From an uncultured Oscillospiraceae bacterium (GTDB taxonomy: Bacteria > Bacillota > Clostridia > Oscillospirales > Oscillospiraceae): 6,784 nucleotides of DNA. Below, piece after piece: positions 1 through 4,883 of this stretch. The first letter of the stretch is position 1. Each line of letters opens with the position of its first letter. The notes under the pieces were generated by a model, which had not been told where the DNA came from, did no database searches, and saw only the letters and a program-made list of their open reading frames with translations. The stretch covers positions 1 to 6,784 of the forward strand of contig CALWXY010000153.1 of assembly GCA_944385595.1 (NCBI GenBank), given 5' to 3'. A program made the translations under genes and the position numbers.

Positions 1-1084
1 CCTTGGTGAGCATACCCTCGGCCACGAGGTCGACGGCTATCTTGAGAGCGGCGGGCGCGGTGCGCTTGCCGTTACGGGTCTGGAGCATGTAGAGCTTGCC
101 CTTCTCGATGGTGAACTCCATGTCCTGCATGTCGCGGTAGTGCTGCTCGAGCTTGTTGGCGATGGACACGAACTCAACATAGACGGCGCGGTTGGTCTCC
201 TTGAGCTGGTCGATGCTCTGCGGGGTGCGGATGCCGGCGACGACGTCCTCGCCCTGGGCATTCATGAGGAACTCGCCGTAGAGCTTCTTCTCGCCGGTGG
301 CGGGGTCGCGGGTGAAGGCGACGCCGGTGCCGGAGTCATCGCCCATGTTGCCGAAGGCCATCATCTGGACGTTGACGGCGGTGCCCCACCAGCCGGGGAT
401 GTCGTTCATGCGGCGGTAGACGATGGCGCGGGGGTTGTTCCAGCTGCGGAACACGGCGGTGGCGGCGGCGAGGAGCTGGACCTTCGGGTCGGTCGGGAAG
501 TCAACGCCGGACTCCTGCTTGTACAGCTCTTTGAAGCGCTCGGCGATGCCCATCATGTCCTCGGCGGTGAGGCCGGCGTCGAACTGAACGCCGCGCTTCT
601 CCTTGAACTCGTCCATGACGTCCTCGAACTTGCGGCGGTCATAGCCCATGGCGACGTCGGAGAACATCATGATGAAGCGGCGGTAGCTGTCGTAAGCCCA
701 GCGGGGGTTGTTGCTCTGCTTGGCGAGGCTCTCGGCGACATCGTCGTTCATACCGAGGTTCAGGATGGTGTCCATCATGCCGGGCATGGAGACTCTTGCG
801 CCGGAGCGGACGGAGACCAGCAGGGGGTTCTCCTTATCGCCGAACTTCTTGCCGCAGATCTGCTCCATCTTGGCAAGGTTCTCGAAAATCTCGGCCTCAA
901 TCTCCGGGGAAATCTTCTCGCCGTCCTCGTAGTAACGGGTGCAGGCCTCGGTGCTGATGGTGAAGCCCTGGGGAACGGGCATGCCGAGGTTGGTCATCTC
1001 GGCGAGGTTAGCGCCCTTGCCGCCGAGGAGCTCGCGCTGGCTGCCGCTGCCCTCCGAGAAGAGATACACGTACTTTTTGCTCAT
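1..1084 (-). CDS. ppdK: Pyruvate, phosphate dikinase (PPDK), N-terminal part, cut by the left window edge
   Basis: Cytosolic enzyme interconverting pyruvate + ATP + Pi with PEP + AMP + PPi; in anaerobic Clostridia it works in glycolysis or gluconeogenesis around PEP. Only 361 codons of a family usually near 875 residues are present, so the phosphohistidine and C-terminal PEP/pyruvate domains lie outside. Seen: an N-terminal GGKGANLAEM segment with K23, the signature around R93 (SVRSGA, then SMPGMMDTILNLG), and the ATP-grasp residues D321, E323 and Q335 in DMEFTIEKGKLYMLQTRNGK. From memory this numbering matches the Clostridium symbiosum enzyme closely, with no large indel. ATG start at 1082-1084, preceded by a GGAAAGGAAG ribosome site 6 nt upstream. 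It is transcribed alone from its own promoter (1224-1252). The frame is intact throughout. Identification is very secure; whether the gene is complete cannot be judged. Confidence 0.97.
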   Translation of the reverse strand, partial: MSKKYVYLFSEGSGSQRELLGGKGANLAEMTNLGMPVPQGFTISTEACTRYYEDGEKISPEIEAEIFENLAKMEQICGKKFGDKENPLLVSVRSGARVSMPGMMDTILNLGMNDDVAESLAKQSNNPRWAYDSYRRFIMMFSDVAMGYDRRKFEDVMDEFKEKRGVQFDAGLTAEDMMGIAERFKELYKQESGVDFPTDPKVQLLAAATAVFRSWNNPRAIVYRRMNDIPGWWGTAVNVQMMAFGNMGDDSGTGVAFTRDPATGEKKLYGEFLMNAQGEDVVAGIRTPQSIDQLKETNRAVYVEFVSIANKLEQHYRDMQDMEFTIEKGKLYMLQTRNGKRTAPAALKIAVDLVAEGMLTK

Positions 1085-1217
1085 TTACAACTTCCTTTCC
1101 TGACCCTTTGCGGTCAACCCTATAATGTATGCTTATCGGTTTATAACTGGGGACCCGATAACACGGCTGGATAAAGCGGGGCCAGACTCCGCGAGGGAGA
1201 CCGGCCTGTATTTGCCA
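1085..1217 (-). promoter_or_regulatory. ppdK 5' leader (about 130 nt) with three possible hairpins
   Basis: Between the predicted start of transcription (about 1216-1217) and the ppdK ATG lies a long untranslated leader. Three inverted repeats are visible. First, 1180-1190 pairs with 1196-1206 around a 5-nt loop (11 positions; on the minus strand one G-U pair and one U-U mismatch). Second, TTATCGG at 1133-1139 pairs with CCGATAA at 1155-1161 (7 bp, 15-nt loop). Third, TGACC at 1101-1105 pairs with GGTCA at 1112-1116, immediately upstream of the ribosome site. None is followed by a U-run, so they are not intrinsic terminators. I do not recognise a riboswitch or T-box consensus. Regulatory function is inference from length and structure only. 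Confidence 0.5.
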
Positions 1218-1223
1218 GACGAA

Positions 1224-1252
1224 ATTATAGCATAATTATTGTGTAAATTCAA
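1224..1252 (-). promoter_or_regulatory. Sigma-A-type promoter of ppdK with extended -10
   Basis: On the minus strand TTGAAT (1247-1252) and a perfect TATAAT (1224-1229) are separated by exactly 17 bp, and TGC directly precedes the -10, giving an extended -10 (TGnTATAAT). The region is strikingly AT-rich compared with the genes. Transcription would start near 1217. This is the only strong promoter I see close to ppdK. Confidence 0.8.
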
Positions 1253-1321
1253 TACATTTTTCACTCGTCTATATAATAAATTTACAAAAATCCGGGGATT
1301 CATTTAGCCGCCCCGAGGACG

Positions 1322-1350
1322 GCGCTCCGGAGCTCCGCCGCCGGGAGCGC
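1322..1350. repeat. GC-rich inverted repeat, GCGCTCC/GGAGCGC
   Basis: GCGCTCC at 1322-1328 is perfectly complementary to GGAGCGC at 1344-1350 across a 15-nt loop. The first arm overlaps a separate 10-bp perfect palindrome CGGAGCTCCG (1328-1337), so two folds compete. No T-run follows on either strand, so a terminator role is not supported. Confidence 0.55.
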
Positions 1351-1405
1351 TTGTATGATGTTCTAATGGCGTTATAAGCCCCGTGAATGAGCGGCGGCGA
1401 AAATA

Positions 1406-1432
1406 AGCGCCGGACTTTGTGAAATCGGCGCT
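1406..1432. repeat. Inverted repeat AGCGCCG/CGGCGCT
   Basis: AGCGCCG (1406-1412) pairs perfectly with CGGCGCT (1426-1432) across 13 nt. Read on the minus strand the 3' side runs into TATTTT, so it could be a weak intrinsic terminator for minus-strand transcripts, but the T-tract is interrupted and no gene precedes it. Confidence 0.45.
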
Positions 1433-1459
1433 GACGGCGGCGGGTGGGCGGCGGAAAAA

Positions 1460-1471
1460 ATTGTGCACAAT
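1460..1471. promoter_or_regulatory. Perfect 12-bp palindrome ATTGTGCACAAT, possible operator
   Basis: ATTGTGCACAAT is self-complementary over all 12 bases and has the look of a dimeric repressor site. It lies about 210 bp upstream of the ppdK -35 element, which is far for simple repression. It resembles but does not match Rex-type (TTGTTAA half-sites) or DnaA-box sequences. The regulator is unknown. Confidence 0.3.
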
Positions 1472-1481
1472 CACGAAAGTC

Positions 1482-1506
1482 GGGAAAAGGCGGGAAATGG
1501 GATGGG
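1482..1506 (+). other. Putative G-quadruplex motif
   Basis: Four GGG runs on the plus strand (1482-1484, 1492-1494, 1499-1501, 1504-1506) are separated by loops of 7, 4 and 2 nt, which satisfies the canonical G3+N1-7 pattern. A further run of six G follows at 1522-1527. No gene reads across it. Function is unknown. Confidence 0.5.
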
Positions 1507-1520
1507 AAAATCATCAAAAA

Positions 1521-1598
1521 CGGGGGGATTTTGGCTTTTTGCAGGAATTAATAGCATAAACTTGCAAAAAATCCGTCCGGTTAGATATTATCCCCCCG
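1521..1598. repeat. Nested inverted repeat with 9-bp perfect outer arms
   Basis: CGGGGGGAT (1521-1529) is the perfect reverse complement of ATCCCCCCG (1590-1598). Inside, TTTTTGCA (1536-1543) is the perfect reverse complement of TGCAAAAA (1563-1570). A transcript of either strand could fold as a long two-part hairpin. I see no flanking target duplication and no U-run, so neither a mobile element nor a terminator is supported. Confidence 0.5.
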
Positions 1599-1626
1599 AG
1601 TGACCCGGTTTAATACGAAAAAAGGC

Positions 1627-1654
1627 AAAAAAATCCGCCCCAATGAGGGGCGGA
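1627..1654 (-). terminator. Intrinsic terminator of the holB-ricT-degV operon
   Basis: On the minus strand CCGCCCC (1647-1653) and GGGGCGG (1635-1641) form a perfect 7-bp GC stem around a 5-nt loop. It starts 12 nt after the degV stop and is followed by ATTTTTTT and a second T-run. This is a textbook rho-independent terminator. Confidence 0.93.
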
Positions 1655-1665
1655 AAATGAGCGAT

Positions 1666-2556
1666 TTATGCGTTGTGCCGCTGGAGGACGCCGACGCCGA
1701 GCGGATGCGGGCCGGTGTGCACGCCTATGGTCGCGCCGATCTGGCAGAGCGGCACGGAGCCGGTGAAGCCGAGGCCGCGCAGCATGGAGACGAACTGGCC
1801 GAGGAAGTCCTCACCCTCGCTCCTGTCCCAGCCGAAGCCGACGCAGAAGCGGAAGAGATTTATGTCGGCGAGGCCCTTGAGGTGGGCGAGCGCCTTTTCG
1901 AGCACCTTTTTCTTTGAGAGCGCCCGGCCGAAGGCGGCGCCGGAGGGGAAAATCTCGCCCTCTTTTAGCGTGATAATGGGGCGTATGTTCAGCGTGGAGC
2001 CCGCGAGGCGCAGAACCTTGCCGACTCTGCCGCCGTGGACGAGATACTCCATGTTGCCGATGGTGAAGAATATGCGGCCGCTCTCGCGTATGGCGGTGAG
2101 GCGGTCGAAGGCGTCGTCGAGGGAGAGACCCTCGTCGCGCATGTCGGCGGCCTCGCAGACGAGCATGCCCTGGAGGACGGTGTTCACACGCGCGTCGAGG
2201 ACTTTTATGCTGACGCCGGGATGCTCCTCCATGACCGTCTCCGCCGCGACGGAGGCGGAGTTATAGGAGCCGCTGAATTTTGAGGTGATGCATATGCAGA
2301 GGATGTCCTCGCCCGCGGCGGCAAATTTCTCAAAGACGTCGGCATAGTCGGCGACGGACGGCATGGAAGTGCTGGGGAAGACGTCCGGCTCGGCGACGAG
2401 GCGGTCGTAGAAGTCGCGCACGCCGATATCGACGCCCTCGCGCAGATGCCTGCTGCGGTCGAATGTGATGTAAAATGGGACGACGGTGATCTCTCTCCGG
2501 GCAGCATACTCGCTGTCGAGGTCGCAGGAACCGTCGCTGATGACGCGGAAAGACAC
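1666..2556 (-). CDS. DegV family protein (fatty-acid-binding fold)
   Basis: The 296-residue product has the usual DegV length and landmarks: SDGSCDL at 7-13, TSMPS at 63-67, the SGSYNSA segment at 95-101, YLVHGGRVGK at 171-180, RPIITLKEGEIFPSG at 192-206 and a C-terminal IGATIGVHTGP. The family binds a single fatty acid in a cleft between two alpha/beta domains; some members (FakB) present it to the kinase FakA for phosphorylation. No fakA is in this window, so the exact role is open. No signal peptide or membrane segment is visible. The start is GTG at 2554-2556, chosen because an ideal AGGAGGT sits 7 nt upstream and the protein begins directly with the conserved strand. It follows the ricT stop by 17 nt, so it is the last gene of the operon, and a strong terminator follows. 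The usual VDS motif near residue 120 reads LDARVNT, a mild departure. Confidence 0.93.
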   Translation of the reverse strand: MSFRVISDGSCDLDSEYAARREITVVPFYITFDRSRHLREGVDIGVRDFYDRLVAEPDVFPSTSMPSVADYADVFEKFAAAGEDILCICITSKFSGSYNSASVAAETVMEEHPGVSIKVLDARVNTVLQGMLVCEAADMRDEGLSLDDAFDRLTAIRESGRIFFTIGNMEYLVHGGRVGKVLRLAGSTLNIRPIITLKEGEIFPSGAAFGRALSKKKVLEKALAHLKGLADINLFRFCVGFGWDRSEGEDFLGQFVSMLRGLGFTGSVPLCQIGATIGVHTGPHPLGVGVLQRHNA

Positions 2557-2573
2557 GGTTGAGACCTCCTGAT

Positions 2574-3833
2574 TTATTCGGATTTGGGCGCGCCGCCTCC
2601 GCTTTTGGGCTTGCGGCGGTAGTAGCGGCGGCGTCCGTCGCCTTTGCGCTGACCCTCGCCCTGCTGGGGCTGGGCGGCGGACTCGTCCCTGGACTTTTTG
2701 GGCTGGTTCTGACGGGGCTTTTTCTCGCCCTGGGGTGCGGCGGGCTTGTCGCCCTGGGGCTTCTGGCCGTCCTGACTCTGGCGGGGCTTGCGGCTGCGGC
2801 GGCGCTGACGCGGCTGGCGCTCGCGGTTCTCGCCGTCGGCGGGCGCTTCGGGCGCGGCGGGGGCTTTGAGCTCCGGCGCGCTCGCGGCGGGAGCGGCCTC
2901 GGCCGCGATTTCGGCGCTCAGCTCCGGCTCGGCGGGGGCGGGCGTCTCGGGCTTGGCCTCGCCGTCCTCCGGCGCGGACTGGATTTTGAGTACGTCGGGC
3001 AGCGGCGCGCCGGGCTTGGGCCTGCCGCCGGGCACGGCGGCGACCTCGCCGACCTCGAAGGTCTTGATGGACTGGTCGGCCCCGTCGAGCTTGACCTTTA
3101 TCTTCTGGCGGAGCAGGTTTATCTGGGTGATGTTGCCGTAGCCCTGGGGGGTCTGGACGAAGGCGCCGTTTTTGGGGACGTTTTTGACCAGCTCCTCATA
3201 GGCCTCCTGCTCGTAGCGGAGGCAGCACATGAGCCTGCCGCAGCTGCCGGAGATTTTCGAGGGGTTGAGGGACATCGACTGCGTCTTGGCCATTTTGGTG
3301 GAGACGGGCGCGAAATCGTCGAGGAACTGGCTGCAGCAGAAGGGCCTGCCGCAGATGCCGAGGCCGCCGAGCATTTTGGCCTCGTCGGGCACGCCGATCT
3401 GGCGCAGCTCTATGCGGGTGCGGAAGACGCCCGCGAGGGCTTTGACGAGGTCGGGGAAGTCGACCCTGCCCTCGGAGGCGAAGAAAAATATGATCTTGCT
3501 GCCGTCGAAGCTGCACTCGACGTCGACGAGCTTCATGTCGAGGCCGTGGGCGGCTATCTTTTTCTGGCAGATGCCGAAGGCCTCCTTCTCGCGCTCGCGG
3601 GCGAGGCGGGCGACGCGGAGGTCGTCCTCGGTGGCGGCGCGGACGACGGAGCGGAGCGGCGGGACGATTTTCTCATCGGCGACCCAGTGGTTGCCGTGGC
3701 GGCACTCGCCCAGCTCAAGGCCCTTGGAGGTCTCGACGACGACGGCGGCGCCGTCGTCGATTTTGAGGCCGTCGGGCGAGAAGTAGTAGAGCTTGCCGCG
3801 GTTTTTGAATTTAACGCTAACAACTTCAGTCAA
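2574..3833 (-). CDS. ricT: RicT/YaaT-like PSP1-domain protein with a long charged C-terminal tail
   Basis: Homologue of Bacillus subtilis YaaT/RicT, a cytosolic protein of the RicA-RicF-RicT (Y-complex) that carries Fe-S clusters, steers RNase Y mRNA processing and affects sporulation and competence. Residues 1-60 match the family N-terminus (VVSVKFKNRGKLYYFSPDG); the PSP1 core spans about 60-150; the cysteine-rich block has C161, C166, C167 and C198, C203, C204 (ICGRPFCCSQF, SGSCGRLMCCLRYE). From about 271 to 419 there is an apparently disordered extension: an Ala/Pro/Glu stretch (about 283-335), then an Arg/Lys/Gln-rich one (336-419). B. subtilis RicT is about 275 residues, so this tail is extra. 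TTG start at 3831-3833: GAGG lies 8 nt upstream, within the end of holB, and the protein begins at the conserved strand. An upstream ATG (3923) would add 30 non-conserved residues overlapping holB. Spacing to holB is 2 nt. Confidence 0.92.
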   Translation of the reverse strand: MTEVVSVKFKNRGKLYYFSPDGLKIDDGAAVVVETSKGLELGECRHGNHWVADEKIVPPLRSVVRAATEDDLRVARLAREREKEAFGICQKKIAAHGLDMKLVDVECSFDGSKIIFFFASEGRVDFPDLVKALAGVFRTRIELRQIGVPDEAKMLGGLGICGRPFCCSQFLDDFAPVSTKMAKTQSMSLNPSKISGSCGRLMCCLRYEQEAYEELVKNVPKNGAFVQTPQGYGNITQINLLRQKIKVKLDGADQSIKTFEVGEVAAVPGGRPKPGAPLPDVLKIQSAPEDGEAKPETPAPAEPELSAEIAAEAAPAASAPELKAPAAPEAPADGENRERQPRQRRRSRKPRQSQDGQKPQGDKPAAPQGEKKPRQNQPKKSRDESAAQPQQGEGQRKGDGRRRYYRRKPKSGGGAPKSE

Positions 3834-3835
3834 AA

Positions 3836-4648
3836 CTATTTCCTCATTCCAAAATTTAAATCGGGTGCGCGCGCTGCGACGAGGGAGAGCACCTGTTTTA
3901 CGCCGACATTGACGCGCAGGCACTCCAGACAGTGCGAGAAGAGATTGTAGAGCGCGCTCAGGCGCTCCTGCGAGAGCGCGCCGCGCTCAGCGCGCCCGGC
4001 GAGCATTGCGCCGGAGGCGGAGAGCAGCCCGGCCATAAGCTCGCTCAGCTCGGCGGAGCTTAGCGCTTCTAGCGAGCGGCAGAGGCGGAGCATACCGAGC
4101 CTGTCGCCGTCGGCGGCGAGGGAGAGCAGCTCGTCTGCGCGCCTGTCGCCGGAGGCGGCGGCGCCGGAGCGGACGGCCAGCTCTATGCAGCGGGAGCGGA
4201 TGGTGTCGAGCAGGGCGCCGGGGTTATCGGCGCGGAGTATGAAGCGGACGTGGGCGGGCGGCTCCTCAAGGAGCTTGAGCAGGGCGTTCTGCGCCTGCTC
4301 GTTCATTTTGTCCGCCTCGGATATGAGATAGACCTTGCAGTCGGCCTCGTTGGGGAGGACGACGGAGTCCGCCGCGGCGGCGCGGATCTGGCCGACGACG
4401 ATCTCGCGCCGGAGCCTGCCCTTGTCGTCGGGCTGCCTGGCGACGGTGATGAGGTCGGGGTGAATCCCGGCGGCGGCCTTGCGGCAGTCGCCGCAGACGC
4501 CGCAGGGGCGGCGGCCGGGCGAGCGGCAGAGCATCAGCTGCGCGAGCTGCACGGCCAGCTCCTGCGGAGCGGCGAGAATGTATGCGTGGGAGAGACGGCG
4601 CGGGTCGAGCGGCGGGAGCCGCCCGCCGGCACTGGTGGCGGAGGACAT
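3836..4648 (-). CDS. holB: DNA polymerase III delta-prime subunit (clamp loader)
   Basis: A stator-type AAA+ subunit that, with delta and tau/gamma, loads the beta sliding clamp at the replication fork. Seen in the 270-residue product: LSHAYIL at 19-25, the zinc-module cysteines C41, C49, C52 and C55 (CGVCGDC), KVYLISEADKMNEQAQNALLKLLEEPP at about 105-131 (Walker B/sensor region) and the SRC motif at 152-154. The P-loop is degenerate: after the first strand the sequence reads AAPQELAVQ with no GxxGxGK, so ATP binding is unlikely. E. coli delta-prime is likewise non-binding, but many other homologues keep the loop. It is also shorter than the usual 310-330 residues, mainly at the N-terminus. 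ATG at 4646-4648 follows GGAAAGGAAG by 4 nt. First gene of the operon; the pairing with ricT is conserved in Firmicutes, although tmk, often upstream, is absent here. Confidence 0.92.
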   Translation of the reverse strand: MSSATSAGGRLPPLDPRRLSHAYILAAPQELAVQLAQLMLCRSPGRRPCGVCGDCRKAAAGIHPDLITVARQPDDKGRLRREIVVGQIRAAAADSVVLPNEADCKVYLISEADKMNEQAQNALLKLLEEPPAHVRFILRADNPGALLDTIRSRCIELAVRSGAAASGDRRADELLSLAADGDRLGMLRLCRSLEALSSAELSELMAGLLSASGAMLAGRAERGALSQERLSALYNLFSHCLECLRVNVGVKQVLSLVAARAPDLNFGMRK

Positions 4649-4679
4649 CGCGCTCTTCCTTTCCGGCTTATACTAAGTC

Positions 4680-4727
4680 GACTGTCAATAAACGGCGGGC
4701 TGAACGCCGCAGCCGTTTTCGACAGTC
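4680..4727 (-). promoter_or_regulatory. Stem-loop at the 5' end of the holB operon transcript
   Basis: GACTGTC (4680-4686) pairs perfectly with GACAGTC (4721-4727), and inside it AAACGGC (4690-4696) pairs with GCCGTTT (4712-4718). The short internal loops are 3 and 2 nt. With the -10 at 4735-4740, transcription would begin at about 4728, so the RNA would start almost directly with this hairpin. A 5' hairpin of this kind is known to slow 5'-end-dependent RNA decay; here that is inference. Confidence 0.55.
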
Positions 4728-4734
4728 TATAGAC

Positions 4735-4762
4735 ATTATAACACAAGCCCCCGAAATTACAA
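4735..4762 (-). promoter_or_regulatory. Extended -10 promoter of the holB-ricT-degV operon
   Basis: On the minus strand TTGTAA (4757-4762) is separated by 16 bp from a perfect TATAAT (4735-4740), which is preceded by TGT, giving TGnTATAAT. The initiation region overlaps a 10-bp palindrome GTCTATAGAC (4725-4734). The leader to the holB ATG would be about 80 nt. Confidence 0.78.
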
Positions 4763-4773
4763 CCACCAAAGTT

Positions 4774-4788
4774 CCCGCGCCGCGCGGG
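4774..4788. repeat. Interrupted palindrome CCCGCGC-C-GCGCGGG between divergent promoters
   Basis: Two perfectly complementary 7-bp arms flank a single C, midway between the holB and rex promoters. The 1-nt centre precludes a good hairpin, so if it matters it would be as a protein site on DNA. GC-rich palindromes also arise easily at this base composition. Confidence 0.3.
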
Positions 4789-4808
4789 GCTAATTCGCCG
4801 CAGAGGGC

Positions 4809-4837
4809 TTGAAGATTGTTAAAAAAGATGATATACT
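4809..4837 (+). promoter_or_regulatory. Promoter of rex, with a possible Rex half-operator in the spacer
   Basis: TTGAAG (4809-4814), a 17-bp spacer and TATACT (4832-4837), with TGA directly before the -10 (extended -10). The spacer contains TTGTTAA (4816-4822), identical to one half of the clostridial Rex operator consensus TTGTTAAnnnnTTAACAA, but the opposite half is not present. An 8-bp palindrome TGACGTCA (4837-4844) overlaps the likely start of transcription. The promoter is well supported; autoregulation is a guess. Confidence 0.72.
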
Positions 4838-4883
4838 GACGTCAAAGTTTTATCAGACTACCGAAACGGGAAGGATATGTCAT

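Larger units (their letters stand above)
1253..1634. other. Non-coding intergenic region with clustered inverted repeats
   Basis: About 380 bp between the ppdK promoter and the degV terminator holds no convincing gene. The only sizeable reading frame (1269-1517, minus) is low-complexity Pro/Arg/Ser-rich, lacks a ribosome site and resembles no family I know. The stretch does hold GC-rich inverted repeats (1322-1350 and 1406-1432), a 12-bp palindrome (1460-1471), four GGG runs (1482-1506) and a nested inverted repeat (1521-1598), listed separately. It could hold distal ppdK control sites, an unannotated small RNA or decayed sequence; the sequence alone does not decide. Confidence 0.6.

Noticed and set aside
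1101..1126. TATAAT at 1121-1126 on the plus strand as a promoter
   Set aside because: No acceptable -35 at 16-18 bp and it would read into the antisense of its own neighbourhood with no gene downstream.
140..1174. 344-codon plus-strand reading frame opposite ppdK
   Set aside because: Shadow of the conserved ppdK frame in GC-rich DNA; the protein is low-complexity Val/Leu/Gly/His/Glu-rich with no family features.
1085..1217. T-box or known riboswitch in the ppdK leader
   Set aside because: I could not find T-box sequence landmarks or a terminator/antiterminator pair; the hairpins are reported only as unassigned structure.
1272..1277. TATAAT on the plus strand facing the intergenic region
   Set aside because: The best -35 (TTCAAT at 18 bp) is poor and there is no plus-strand gene before the degV terminator; it could only drive a small RNA, which I cannot support.
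1269..1517. 82-codon minus-strand reading frame in the ppdK upstream region
   Set aside because: No ribosome site, biased Pro/Arg/Ser composition, spans the inverted repeats and G-runs; I do not believe it is translated.
3834..3923. Longer ricT start at ATG 3921-3923
   Set aside because: Would add 30 residues lacking family similarity and overlap holB by about 88 bp; the TTG at 3831-3833 has a ribosome site and fits the family N-terminus.
2559..3950. 463-codon plus-strand reading frame opposite ricT
   Set aside because: Antisense shadow of ricT; hydrophobic low-complexity start arises from the Pro/Ala/Arg tail read backwards, and no ribosome site is evident.
4250..4732. 160-codon plus-strand reading frame opposite holB
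   Set aside because: Antisense shadow of holB running into the holB promoter; no ribosome site or family resemblance.
4809..4883. Longer rex start (TTG at 4809)
   Set aside because: It coincides with the -35 box, lies upstream of the predicted start of transcription, and the extra 25 residues are absent from the family.
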